This document shows, piece after piece, positions 22,772 through 36,558 of a DNA stretch of 64,000 bases (the stretch's first letter is position 1; every line of letters starts with the position of its first letter). This DNA is from Otis tarda (taxonomy: Eukaryota; Chordata; Aves; Otidiformes; Otididae), in contig CM048552.1 of NCBI GenBank assembly GCA_026413225.1, positions 194,507,553-194,571,552 on the forward strand, given 5' to 3'. Under the pieces are notes generated by a model. The model worked only from the letters and a program-made list of their open reading frames with translations. It had not been told where the DNA came from and did not search any database. A program made the position numbers and the translations under genes.

Positions 22772-25700
22772 CTGGAATTTACAGAAAAATAGGTATTAAA
22801 TTTGCAAAAATGAAATTGAGAGCTATGAATCTGTGTAGCACACATTCAGTTTTTTTCTACAAAATACACTTCACCTTTAAAGCACTTGCTTCAGCCTTCC
22901 TGCCGTAAGATACTGTACAACCCCTACCGAGGCACTGGAGACCTGCACTCAAGCCAGAACACAAGAGTGCTGCAGATAAGCCCAGAGGATATAGTCCATG
23001 TAGACAATGTACACTAAATCCAAGGCAAAAAGTGTAAGATTTACTGTCTGCACAGTACCAGAATCACTGGGCTTCAGTGCGTATTTGCATTTATAAAAAA
23101 CTGGCAGTCCCCACAGGAGTGGCAGGAAAGATCACTGTCTGGAGCAGGCTGGCTCGCTTCCTTGGCAAGCTGGCCACCGACGTACTGTCCGTGCATCACA
23201 GCCCCCTGACTACGTCAGATACCGGCCCACCCTTGCTCCGGCAGTTTTCAATTGAAATGATAAACTCATCTGACAGATAAGAGCAAGGGCCTCACAGAAA
23301 TAGGCTGGGTGAGAATAAGGAAGGAGCTGCAATGTGAGGAACAAGATGGTTTTCCAGTCAGTGCTGAATGACAGACTGAATGAGGTAAGAGCACGGATTG
23401 AATAGATTCTGGGAAAGTGCCAGATGTGGGAAAACATTTATCTGAGAAAACAAAGGTTGCCAGAATTGGTTTTCTTGGAAAAATAAAAGAAACTAGGATG
23501 AGGAAAACAAACACAAAAAGAGACCTCAAAGTGTCACAAAAGGGCACAATGGCACAGAAAACGCTGTCATATGGAGAGCGGCTTTGAGAGCAAGGATGCC
23601 CAAGTGGGACTGAATTCCGCCAAGAGGGAAACAAGAAGATATAATATAAAGAGTTCTCAAGCAGTCTTCTTTAAAATGGCATTAACACAATTATGAGTCA
23701 ATTTGATTAGGGTTTTTCTTAGCACAGACAATTCAATGTCCATGCGCTACTTATGAATAATAATCTCTTTAAAGACCATGTGGCACCGAAATTTTCTAGA
23801 GTGAGAAGCTGCAGTTGTCACCAAGGACATAAGTTCATCTGGAACTGAAGAGTTCTTTTTTATTCCACCAAAGCAATTAAAGTAACCTTTCAATTTCTCT
23901 AATGAAAATCACATTAGTAAATTAGAAGGACCTTTTTCCTTTTCAAATGTTGCATAGTCATTTTTGTAACGACTTTGCCCCCTGAAGGTTTGAAATACTT
24001 TCTTCTCAAGAACATTTCTAAAAAATTAACAACTTTTAAGTAATTAGCAAAAAGTAAATTATTTTACTGTAAGATTATTTCAGAACAGGACAGGAAGAAA
24101 CAGGCTGATGACTCCTAAGCAGTAGTCTTGAATTTTATTGTACATCTTTCTTAATATGAGACAGTGTATTTGAATATGTCAGAATTTAAGGCCAGAGGAG
24201 TTTGCTGAATTTTAAACAACACATCAGAGGTAAGAGAGGAACAATTTTTATTTTATGTTAGATCAAAAAGCTTCTTGTTTCTGTTCTATGTTTTCATACT
24301 CCTCTACAAACAGATGCATTTTTAGACACTATTTAATAACCAATGCAGTTTCCTGAACTCAATCAAAACCAAGTAAACATTAAAGAGCAACATCTAGCAA
24401 CAACACACCGCAAACAGGCTAGCACATTGCAACTATGAAATGAAAGTCACTGTGAGGAACTATTTCACTGTGCAGTAAAATGTTCATAAACACAATTAGT
24501 AAGAAATAAATTAATAGTAGCATAAATCAGTGCTGAAAGCAGCCAGTTTCAAATCTTAGTATTCTTCCAACACACAAGCTATAATTTTTGGTTTTCTCTA
24601 TAAAACTAACAACATTGTTGCACAGACTAAAGGCATAGAGACTCCCTACAACTATGACAACAGAATTCCTGAAATATTGATGGGTGATTAGACATCTCAA
24701 AATTGTCTTTCCTTGGAACTAATTTTTATGTGCAATTCATCAGTAAGACACTCTGGTGAACAAGGCAACCATTCTACTGGGTTTGGGGTGTGTGGGGGTT
24801 TGTTTGTTTGCTTTCTTAAGGTAATTACTGGAAATACATTTTGCTACACAAGTTCATACTCTCAATTTAATTTTTTTAGCCAATCTTACTTAAATTCTTA
24901 CATGAAAAGACCAGAAGCTTAGCAGAATAAAGCCCGGTTTCCCATGGCCGTTTGAGTTCTTCAATTTCTCATCAATTCTTTACGAAATGGTCCAACATGG
25001 AGAAGACAGATTGACCCAAGACATCCCATTTCTTTAAAGAGCAGGCAAAAACACACACAGCAGTGCTGAGAATGGGGAGGAAGGGAGGGAAACAAGTTTC
25101 ATTTGTGAATGCATGATTTCAATTATTATGTATCCACCTCATTTCAGCATGAAGTTTAATTCTCAAAGGTAAACTGAACACTGATGAGTAAATATATGCA
25201 ACAGATTAAGCAATGCTTCTGATCAGAAGGAAGGAAAAAATAAAAAGGCCTGTAATTGCAATTATAAGTTTCTTCTAATTTAAAAACTTCAACTATCTGA
25301 ACCAAACACTTACAGATCTATTCAGCTTTAAAGTGCACACAACATTTTTTAAACTTCTGACTTAACTACCAGATAGCAATGGTGGCTGTTATCACTGTGT
25401 TGCAAAATTTTCTCTTTGCCAATTAGAAACATATCTGCTCTTTATATTCATTTGCCATATTAAATAAAAGCAAGGTAACATATAAGCCACTAGCAAGTAA
25501 AAAAGCTCTTATTACTATGTGCCCTTGCCAGTAAAGCACCACCATCCTTTTCTTCACCGCACACAACTCGACAGTTACACGAACTTAATCTCTCAAACAA
25601 AATTCATGAGAAGTGAGACTAAAATCTTTTAAAATATAAGTAACAGGAGGTTAATCAAGAAATCCAAGACAAAATTAGCCTCTGAATTACAAGGGCTTCA

Positions 25701-28700
25701 TCAGGCTCAACCAGGCTAAAGGGTAGTATGCTACCAGGTGCAGAGGAGAGGAAAAAAAAAGTGTTGGCAATGGCGGTTCCACTGGCTTCCACATTGGTCT
25801 GCCACCTGTTTCGAGTCACACTTCAGTCCCAGCTTTCTACTAAATGAGATATTCTCTGTGACATTCTGTCACTGTATTTGATAAACCACACTCAGTTTTA
25901 CAACACAAGAGGTTAAGTAACAATTTGTCTTTGCTGCTATCCCCAAATAAATGGAAAAGATAAGGCAAAGAAGTTGTTGCTATTTTCAAAAATTCTATCC
26001 GTTCAGAAGACTGGGACCAATCATAGCTGATAATTTTCTTACATATTTTACCCTGGCTAAGTACACAATACAGCCATAGACTTACAGCTAGGACAAACAG
26101 GTCCAGCGCTGCCACCTATGCCTGACACAGCTGGCTTGAAGCCACCAACTGCATCTGGCACAACAGATGAAGGACCTAGAAAGATGCTCTATTGCATATA
26201 TATATAGCTGGCTGCACTAGAAACGTATGAGACATTAGCATCAGACCAGAAAAATGGGAGCAGGGGTCAAAGGGGGAAGAAGAAAACCAAGAGGATGAGA
26301 TGCCCCTTAACATCTCACTGAATCCATGTGTGCCTCATTGGACATGGATTGGATGCAACATCTGGCTGGATGGAACACTGACTGGAGCACAAATTGATGC
26401 TGCTCTCAGCCTAGAGGCATCAGCGACTGCACTGCCAACCTAACTCGATTTCCACGCGCATTCTGAAAGGACAGGACATCAGAAGTTAGAATTAGCTTAG
26501 ATCAGCCCATTAAAAAAATCACATTAGGCATGCTCCCTCAGTACTCTCACTTCCCCTTTTCTTCTTTTTTCCCCCTTGTAACAACTTGCATAACTGTCTG
26601 TTGTTTCCAAATTAAAAGGCACTTATCCCAGTAGCTATTGTTGTAGAAGCAAGCGAGGTACAGAAAAAGATAATCAAAGAATTTTTGCTTTTCTTTCCAC
26701 ACTTCCCCTGCAGTTGCGGGAGTATCGCTCCAGGTCAGCTTGGACCACCTTCCTCTGGACAACAGCTGTGAAACTGCAAGTAAGACGTTTGACATAGCCC
26801 TGGCAAGTCAGATTTAAAAAAAAAAAAACCAAAAAAAACCCTAGAAAGTAGATGTACAGTAATAAACATGAAAGACAACAAACACAATGTACAGTCTTTC
26901 CAAACAACAGCGGAGCACAGCTATTTATAAAAGACAAGCTGGGTTTTCAAGTATTTGAGCAACTGGCAAAAACTCAAAGCATCAGCTGTTCCCCAAATCT
27001 GCCTTTTGTTCTTTCACGTCCCCAAAAAGGCACTGTACTTTACACTAGCACTAAAAATATGTAGCTAAATTTCATTGTTCTTTAATACTATGAGTTCTTT
27101 CTATATTAATGAATGTTCATTCATTACACAGCCCTTCTACTTGTGAATATTTCCTTATTACATTTTATCAAAGACATTGTTCAATCCCTTCTTAAACTCT
27201 TAAGAGGTTTCTTCTTATATCCTCTAGTAAAATATAACAAAGCTGAACATCTTTACCATGAAAAAGAGCTTTCCATACATCCATCCTAAATTCTCCCTGA
27301 ATATATTCTAATATTTTCAGGGTGCTTTAGAGCTTTTCATCGACGAATCTCACAGACCTCTATAAAGATAGAGAAACTACTATAATTCTCCTTCCATGAA
27401 GAAAAAAACAAGAGATGGATTGAACATGCAGCTTGTCCTAAGTGCTGTACTAGACAGGATTCCATTCAAAATTAAGCACCTCAATTTGTATGACTACATA
27501 TATACAAGCTTTGTGTCCATGTCCCTTCTAGAGAGCTCAGCAGAAGCCTAGAGAGCAACTAAATCACTGCACCTATTGATAGAGACAGACAAGTACAATA
27601 TGGTGAGCTCAAAGACCTCATGGGTAAACTCTGCTATGCACCCACCTCAATTTAGGTGTCTGAATCTAAAACTGAATTTCAACTCATCAAAACCAGGTAC
27701 GTACTGTCGGTTCCCCCACCTCTAGCCCCACAACCAAGTTACACTGCCTCCTAATCATACTGTCTCTATGCCTAGGGCATTTCAACATTTCAAATGTTCA
27801 CAGACAGCTAAATTTTCCCATAGCTAATGTCCTAACACCCAATTCAACATGCTAAATTTTCATCTCTGAATGGCACGCAGTTTGGTAATACTGCCCATTT
27901 TCCTATTCGAGTTTGTAACTCTAGATAGTCTGCAATCACCTCATCTTCAAAGTGTATGTACGTACTAAATAGGAACAAAAGCGAAAGCAGGAAGATGAAA
28001 GACCTCAAACGCTAGTTTTGTAGATGCTTTCCATCCTCATTTTCTTCCACGAAGTCACTATTATCACAGATCTCCCTGTTCTCCTCACCTTTCACTACAG
28101 AACCCTACAGAACACAAAGGAACACGGATAGCAGACACTGCTATTCTCTTAATTCAAGGGAAGGAAAGGAATACACATGCCCTTATTGTTTTCTGTTTTC
28201 TCTTTGTCCTAAATGATGATGACTGGGAACCCGATCTTTGGGAACATTTCCTACTTATCCTCCGTGAACGAATATAATAACAAATAATATGGAACAAATA
28301 TAAAAACAAAATAAAGTTTTACTAAACATCACAATCACGCTGTAACTACTTTAGTTCTATTAGAGATATCCCCATTTAAGGGACAAATAGTACATTGTTT
28401 TTATTAGTTAATATATATTTTTTCATGTTTCCCCTAATTTTAATGTAACTCTCTTTATTTTGATACTGAGTTTGCTAAAGCAAGGGCAGACATTTGTTAG
28501 AAGCATGCACAATGTCTAACAGAATTCTGTTCCTTAAGGATAACTAAAAATCAAGAACAATGTTTTTTCTTATCTGCAGCAAGCCACATCTTTCAACATG
28601 ACGATACATGTAAAGTGAAATGCCTAGAAAATGCCCATCTAAAAAGAATAGCTAAAATTTACTATATAGCCAACTCTATTAATGTCATTTCCACAGATCT

Positions 28701-29448
28701 TCTCCTGATCTACCTGAAAAGCATGACAGTCAATGCTGGAACGAAAACAGATTTTTTTCTTCTTAGCATCAGACCACCACTTCTGACCTTCCTCTCACGT
28801 CATACCAACTCAATTATTAGCAATGATGAAATGGCCACAGAAATCCCTAAAGCAATTTTGTTTTTTTAATAGAGCTCTTATTTTAATGTCTGTTGCAATG
28901 AGCTATTTCTGAAGGTTCACCAACTTAGAAAGTGGTTTTCTATTTTTATTTGGCTGAGTTTTTGTCTATGCCAAGCTCTTCAGGGCAGATTTTATGGTCC
29001 AGTGATATTATGAAGGAAATCAAGACATTAAGTGATGACAAGAGAAAGGACAGCAGGGGGGAGGATGGTGTTGCTTTTTTTTATTTACAACCTAAATACA
29101 TTTTATGGACCTACGATTCCCTAGCCAATCCTCCACACCTCCAAAAACTCCATGAGAGGCATAATAAAAATTTTGAGTTGATAGTTACCTCTGCTAACAC
29201 TTGTGGGTCTGCAACACAAAAAGTTTACAAACCATTAAAAGGTGAACATATTAATTCAGAAATTTCCTCTAATTAAAAAGTTGGGAGAGAAAAAAGTAAA
29301 TGGATCTCCACAGCACCGAACACTTACATTTGCAATTACCTTAATAAATTTAGTTCTCATCAGAATTTCACACTAAGTTTAAACAAGCATATGCAAGACG
29401 ACATTCACTAATGCATGAAAAAAATGTCTTGAGAATCATTTAAGCTGA

Positions 29449-29500
29449 TGTTCTGGTTTCGGCTGGGATGGAGCTAATTTTCTTCCCAGTAGCTACTGGG
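29449..29500 (+). mobile_element. Probable avian ERV-type LTR start, truncated
   Basis: The segment begins TGTTCTGGTTTCGGCTGGG and continues ATGGAGCTAATTTTCTTCC, then AGTAGCT. I recognise this as resembling the first ~50 bp of a widespread avian endogenous-retrovirus LTR family. It begins with the TG expected of an LTR. The rest of the LTR is missing or replaced by a short tandem repeat. No retroviral coding sequence is seen nearby. The family assignment is from memory and uncertain. Confidence 0.5.
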
Positions 29501-29534
29501 AAGCTACTGTGTAGCTACTGTGTAGCTACTGTTT
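29491..29534 (+). repeat. 11-bp tandem repeat, four copies
   Basis: Four consecutive units are AGCTACTGGGA, AGCTACTGTGT, AGCTACTGTGT and AGCTACTGTTT. The first unit overlaps the perfect 16-bp palindrome CCCAGTAGCTACTGGG at 29485-29500. Confidence 0.9.
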
Positions 29535-31080
29535 CTACAGAAGTACAGACTGTAATACAAAACATATTTTAAAATATTACCAGCAACTCTGAAGGCAAGT
29601 CAGAAATGTGCCTTTTCTCTGAAGCTTGCTGCATTATTTTTTGTCCCTTTGTTCTACAAACCCATCTTTGCATTACATGCTGACTGGGTCAAGAAGTTAT
29701 TTGTGCATCTGCCCTGCTGTAGCAAGTGTTCAAGGTCTCATCAACTTCCGTTTAAGTACTTGTGTCTACACTTCACTGCTTGATAAGCATGCATCGATGA
29801 GCAAGAGTGAGGGATTTAAAGACGGCTTTAAAGAACTTATTGCTTTAAATTTTTTCTTCTCAATAGAAATTAAATTTTCCGAAACTACAATCCCAACACT
29901 AACTTTTTTCCATTGCAACATTTTTCTCCAGTGGTTTCCACGGAAATAAAAATCTTACATTATGAAGGACAGAAGGATTATGATAAAGTTTCATCCTCTG
30001 CTTCAGAATAAAGGATCATACACGTCATCCAATTAAACGGCTTCACCATTGTTAAAAGAGCAATAAAGATATTTCTTGCTCCCTGATAATGAATCAGTAG
30101 CGTAACTGAGGTTACGGCATTGTTTTATCTCCATTTCTGGGTATACAACTATAGTTCTTTTCAGACTCAATTAAAATATATCTATAGAATACAGAATATA
30201 TCTATGTAATATATTTTTTCCTGTATTAAGCTTTCTAATTGTCCAAATTAATGGATTTTCCAACCTATATTCACAACGTATTTTGCGTATTTTGCCCAAT
30301 ATGCAAAAAACATTACCGGTAAATTATTCCAGGATTTTTTTTTCACCACTCTGTCACTTAAACTCATGTGTGAATACCCCTCAGCCAGTTTTAACCTTTC
30401 TTCTATTTCTCATGCTTATCTTCCTCTGAAAACTGAGAACTGAAAGCTGAGAACTTTGTTTGGGCACATCACCTTCTTCTGATTCATATTCTCACTTAGA
30501 ATAGCTTATCACACTACAGTAGTAGCAGTTTCAGGCTTTAAGCATCCCATTCTCAAGTATCTTTCTTGAATCTAATGTCAGATTCCCATTCCTTAAAATT
30601 CTATTCATTAAAAGAAACACAAAACAATGGGAAAAAAACACTGTGGTCCCACTGAAGCTATTTGTTAAGCTTTTAATTAAGATTTCTCCTTCACTAACCC
30701 ATTTTAATCTCCCTTGGTACACTTAATGTTACTAAGATCTATTTAAGAACAGATTTGCTTACCTGAAATCTAATATAGGTTCACAGATTGCACAATACAA
30801 TAGCTTGCTTTACTGAATACAATCACTCTGCCAGCATCAGATCCACCCACCCTTTTCTACTCATCCTGTAGCAGCATACAGATGATCCAGGACACCTTCA
30901 CACATGACTAGAGTCTCTTGTTTCTAGATCATAAGCTGTCCTTTCTCTAACTAAAATTTTGTTTGTTAAGCCAAAACACTAATCACACTTTCTTTCCAAA
31001 TAAAGAAGGCGAAAGGGTACTAAAGAAATCCAACTGATTAAACTGGAATATATCCGCATGCGATATACGTGTTGCTGTAA

Positions 31081-31110
31081 AATAAATAAATAAAAAAATA
31101 AATAAAAATT
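31081..31110. repeat. (AAAT)n microsatellite
   Basis: Repeated AATA/AAAT units are interrupted by a longer A run. Confidence 0.8.
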
Positions 31111-31621
31111 AAAAGTACATGAAGAGTGTGGACTGAAAAACTCTGGAAAAATATGTACAGAAGCTTTTACCCACATAAGTTAATTTAAATCTGGTTTAAC
31201 AGAACAATATTACCTGACACTGTGCTCGAGAGGGTAAAAGGTGGCTAGACACATCAAGATAGCATGCTGAATGGAAAAAAAAGTTCATTTGTGTCTGTGC
31301 AGCACAAATGTCCAGACTGAAAACCATTAAATTTATTAATTGTTCTATATAAATAACATTTTCTCTTCTGTCTTCTTTCCACATTCACGTGGATAATGCA
31401 ACCACACACACACCGACAACAATTCACACTGGTGCTTTCCGCTGAACGAACAGTGACCAGTTTAAAGTAGCAACAAAAGATGCCGACACATTAATCTCGT
31501 TCTTAGCCTGATGGCTGCTCATAGTCCCTTCCAGATGGCTCGGTGTAAAAGAGATGGTGGGATGGGGAAGAAGGAATATTCCATACTGTTCTGAACATCT
31601 GTTCCACTGTCCTTACACATT

Positions 31622-31671
31622 AAAAAAAAAAAACAAACCAAAACCAAAAACCCCCCACCAAACCAAAAACC
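31622..31671 (-). repeat. A/C-rich tract, G-rich on the WASF3 sense strand
   Basis: A poly-A run of 11 is followed by ACAAACC, AAAACC, a run of CCCCCC and ACCAAACC words. The sense transcript of WASF3 would carry the G-rich complement. Confidence 0.75.
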
Positions 31672-33957
31672 TTACTGCCACTGACAATTTTACTATTTGT
31701 ACTAATATTACTAGGCTAACACCAAATATAGTGTAAATGCTATACATGTACATGAGAAAGGAAAAATGTATTTTCAAGTCACATAAGAGAATTTGTTTAG
31801 TTTTACTGTCTTAAGAATGGACTTGTTTCAATAAGCAAGTACTTATGCAGCACTTAAAATGCATCTTTATTTCATATGACCTTTCTTGAAATCTCCAAGA
31901 ATGTATTAGCATCCCTTCTCCTATTCAAGCAAAGAGAACTGAACTGAGTCACCATTTGTTTCCCTTCTGTTTTGTTTGTCTTTACGGAAAATATACACAC
32001 TCTGCATTTGTTGGAGTTTGTTTAAATTCTATTTGAACAGTTTTGCATAGCAACTCAAAAATATTTTCCTTATGCATATACAGATATAGTGGTAGCTTTT
32101 TGATTTTTTAAGCAGAGTTGAAAGAAAGAAATAAAAAGATAAATATCTTACTACAGTATACCTCTCAAATAACATTCACCCTTTGAAAATCCTCTCTTGA
32201 AAAGAAGCACTCTGCCAGAACTGGGAGAAGGAACGCAGTGTGGAGTTAAGAAAGCGAACGAAGCAGCTCTTTGTCCTACAGCAGAGGAAAAAAGACTTAG
32301 ATTGATCATCTCTCCCTTTTGTATCATCTTGACATGTGCAAACCATACGGCTGTTGAATTATTCAGCTCTTTCTACTTTGAATAACCAATGATCACATGT
32401 ATGAAAATGTAGAAGGACTGAAACACTAACTGGAAAAATGCCATCCTGGAAAATCTAGTTTTGTTTTAAACTTTAGGGCCTAAATGGTAACATTCAGTGA
32501 GGAGTATAAACTGGATAAGGTCAAAAGAAGCAAAACCACAAAGCAGCAGAGAGCTAGTTATAATGCCAAGCTAATTAGGTCAGGAACAGCCCTCCACAAG
32601 CAGGTCAAAGTTTCCAGATGTCATCAGGATTGGATCTCATCAGATTTGAGTACAAAGTTGGTTGTTCAGACAGAGCCATTGAGTTCTCACTCTCCACAGC
32701 CAAACTTCGCAGCCCAGATATCTGAGAAAACATCTACAGGCCACTCTTTCAATAACCAAGCAAAATATTCCCATGAAATACCTACGGTCAATCTAGCCTT
32801 AAGGTAAATCACGGTTCAAACACCTTGCTGTGCACTTTCAACACTAGTGACTCCCACCTATTTAGTCCCTCTTAATTTTTCTAGCATAGTAATACCACAG
32901 GGCAATAATTTTTTAAAAATTACAAAACCAAGAGAACTGCTATTTAATAAATACTATTACTTAAATAACAATCAACCATACCAGGATATTTCCCAAAGAA
33001 GCTTCTTTCTTGTTCACCACTCACCTATTCCAGGATCATTTTGGACTACAGTCCAAAAAGCATCATTACAAACACAAATTCCTTCTTCATCTATCTGACA
33101 ATTAAAATAAGAGGACACAGAGTGGCTTTTCATCTCCCAGTTTATTATAAACTATTGAGAGACTATTTTAAGTGTGATTCTTTCAAGATGGTCGCTTGAA
33201 TGACCTTACACATCTTAGAGTGCTTACTTAAAATCTGATGTGAATATCCACATTCTTCTAAAAGTTTAGTTTGGGTTACGGAAAGTCACAGTTTATCTAC
33301 ATTACAGAAAGTGAGTTATTCTGTAACACAAGAATCATTATCGTATGGTATTTTATGCTGCTTCAGACAACCTGATGCTGGGACAACAGAATATTAAAAG
33401 TCTGCAATTATAAACAAGCCCTCTCGTAACCCTGAGGCTACAACAATGCACAAACAGCTCCTGGAAACCACTTTGAGCACATTTGCCTCAGCCTTCCTCC
33501 TTCACAAACAGTAAGTGCTCTCAGCAGCAAATGCTTTGATTATTTAAAGAAAACGTAAGCAAGGCCTTGCTGACTTACACTGATCCCATTTAACAGAGCC
33601 TTATTGAATTTAAAGTGCTTGAAATAACCGTCTGGGTCACGGCCCATGTGACAAAGGTGGCCCGGTAAGGCCTCAGGAACCGGCCTGCAGCGAGAACATG
33701 CTGTTCAGATCCTCAAATGACCCCAAGCTAAACCAAAAGCAAATTCAGTAATTTGTTTCTCAGAACTCCAATTAACCCTAAATTGGAGGGGGAAGTACAA
33801 AAGGAATGAAGTGCCCACTTCATTCCAGTAATATCAGTTTTACGGCAATACACAGTGCTCCTTATTTCCCTTATCATCTAATTTACCATTAAAATCCTTT
33901 TAGACAGTGTTTTTTCAGGAAAAAAAAAAATTGTTCTTAAACTCTTTTTCACCACAG

Positions 33958-34044
33958 CAGTTGATCTAAAATCTAAAATGTCACAGGGAAGTGTTTTCTC
34001 ACAATTCAGTTAATCCAAAATCTAAAATGTCATAGGGAAGTGTT
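33958..34044. repeat. Direct duplication, two 38-bp copies
   Basis: Copy one (33958-33995) and copy two (34007-34044) match at 35 of 38 bases and share the core AAAATCTAAAATGTCA and AGGGAAGTGTT. They sit 49 bp apart start to start. Confidence 0.9.
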
Positions 34045-35776
34045 AAGTTTTCTTATATTTCTTTTCCATGTCAAAAAATCCTCAAATAAGTCATTTATGC
34101 ATATATCCGCAAGTACCCAGTTTGTGTACATATATATTTGATATATACGCATACAGACAGAGATCTATACACATATGACAGTCTGTGATGATGGAAGAGA
34201 GCAACATAGGTCAAACTGCAAAAGAAAAAACGCTTTGTACCAGAACAATTCAGCATTAATCTTTGTCTGCCTCAACTCCTAACGTGCCTCCTCCACTTCC
34301 AGTTCTCACCAGGCAGGACAGACCCTCCCGCTGGGAAACAACTGCAAAGATGCTTTATCAGGCTACCACAGTGCATCACAATCCCTAAAATATCTTGTAC
34401 TCAAGCAACCTCAATGTCCACCTGAACAACCAGGTTCTTGGAAACAGCAGAAGAAATTTCCTGGGATATGTTCCCAGCACACAGACAGCCCATGAAGATT
34501 TAAGATAATACAAGATAAATCAATATCCCTAAAATTCCCTGAAGTGGAGATTCCCACTCATTTTGGCAGGAAACTCAGGATTTCCCTAATTCTTCTGATT
34601 AGGAAGCTACCACCAATACCGTCTATGTATCAGAAACCTGGAAGTGGCAGCTAGTCTACATGGGGGAAAAAGCAGATTTATTTTGGGTGCATTTTATGGA
34701 AAAATATTTTGTGTTTGAATCCAACAGCTGAGTCTAAGTGATTCAACATAAAAATTCCCAACTATTTTCATCCTGAGCCAAGCGCGCCATCTGTTCCCAT
34801 GAAGTCCATCTTCTGGTGGCTACCATACTACAGCATATCACAAAGTGCCAGGCGATCAAGGACTGGTGCATAAATCAAGAAAGATACTATGAGTGATAAA
34901 GTGCAATGCTCAATACAGCATTACAGTAGCAAAAATACTCCCCAAAAAACCCACCACTCAAAAAAACCCGCCACAAAGCACAAGCACCTTGCTAAGCCAT
35001 AGCATTAATGAAGTCAGGTATTCTGCAGCTTTGTGTGCTGTGGTTATTTCGCTTTGGCACCTAAGGATGGCTAAGCTCTGATGAGAGGTTTTCCCAGAGT
35101 GGGGACGCTTTTCATATCTTTCCTGCTGCCAGTCTTCAGTAACTTGAACACTAATGATGCAATTTCTCTCTATCAAGTAACTTTCCCCTCGCTCTTCCAC
35201 ATGGTTACTGTCTTCAAGTTAACCACAGAAACCATTTGTGTTTGATTCACAAGAAATTAGCAATTCATAATTTTCCAGTTCATAAAATAAAATAGTAGTA
35301 ATTACAGATGACGCAGCAGAACATCCAGTTATAAGAAGTACAGGAGCTCCATATACGCCTACAATTGAATCACAAGCAGGTAACACAAGGTCCAGCAGAA
35401 ATTAAGATGGATCATATCCCTTTTCCTGGCTTTATCGATACTGAAGACATTTTTAAAAATTAAGTTACATGGACAGATATTCATTTGTACCTTTCACCAG
35501 GAACAGAATATCAAGAGAAATAAAACTGCAGTAAAAAAAATAAATCTGAATACACTTGATATATCTAATATTTTATTAATATATGAAGCACATCAAGACT
35601 GAAAGCAGCTACATCTCCCTAAATATAAAACATTACTGTCCCTCTGTGTTTCTGGCTCTTTTGTGACAGATCCTCCCTTCTACTAGCATCCCAAATTCAG
35701 ATGTTAAAGTTCTGCCCACCATTAACTTCCTAATAATTCAATGTATAATCTTTGTCTCATTTTTTTCATTTGTTTT

Positions 35777-35801
35777 GGGTTTGGGTTTTTGGGGGTGGGG
35801 G
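35777..35801 (+). other. G-quadruplex motif
   Basis: There are four G runs of at least three with loops of 3, 5 and 1 bases (GGG, GGG, GGGGG, GGGGG). The G-rich strand is the template strand of WASF3. Confidence 0.65.
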
Positions 35802-36386
35802 TATTTGTTGGTTGTTTTTTTTTTAATAAAGCCTAAAAAGAATGTCAGGTATTAGTAAAAGTAACATGTTTTGATACAGCAACATTGGCTTACAAAACCT
35901 TATTTGCAGCATTAAAGAGATTTCCTCATTACACATACAGTAACTCCCATTATGAGACAAATAAGCTACTATAAAACCATAGTGAGTCTCAGACTAAATG
36001 CAGCAGTTAGTCTCCTCTAAAAATCCCCTTTCGAGACCTGAAGGCTGAAAAGCTGTGTTCCATGAAATCTGGCATTGTATCAACAGATCTCCATGGAGCT
36101 GGCAGGGTAGAAGTGCTCCAGAAACCAACTTCAATGAAAAAAAAAGCATTCTTACCGTGTATAATCAATCACTAAGAGGCGGCTTAAGCAACTCAGCTTT
36201 CCTCAGCTAAATTCATCAAATCTTAGCTAAGATCACTGGTGATGTAGAGGTTACCAGCGATAATACTAAATAATTTTTTAAGTCTGCTTTCTTCCAGCAT
36301 TTCAAATCAATGCATTTAAATATCCTTTGTGGAACCTTTTGTAAACACGAGTTTTTCTGCCTTTCTTCAAAACATGTATGTATATG

Positions 36387-36414
36387 TCAAGACATATATA
36401 CATATATGTCTTGA
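36387..36414. repeat. Perfect inverted repeat, 13-bp arms, 2-base spacer
   Basis: TCAAGACATATAT is followed by AC and then ATATATGTCTTGA. The arms are exact complements, giving a potential cruciform. Pairing does not extend beyond the arms. Confidence 0.92.
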
Positions 36415-36524
36415 AAATGTAAATACAGCTTTTTAAGAGCCTATGAAATGTCAGAACCTAACATCAAACATTTGGAAGTATCCTACTGACTTACAGCTAT
36501 CTCTGTAATTCTGCTCTTTTAGTC

Positions 36525-36558
36525 AATGCCAAGTGTGGGTGAATGCCAAGTGTGGGTG
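36525..36558. repeat. Perfect 17-bp tandem duplication
   Basis: AATGCCAAGTGTGGGTG occurs twice in direct contact with no mismatch, which suggests a recent slippage or duplication event. Confidence 0.95.

Noticed and set aside
28615-29276. Two plus-strand open frames of 84 and 114 codons.
   Set aside because: Low-complexity AT-rich translations without any recognisable motif.
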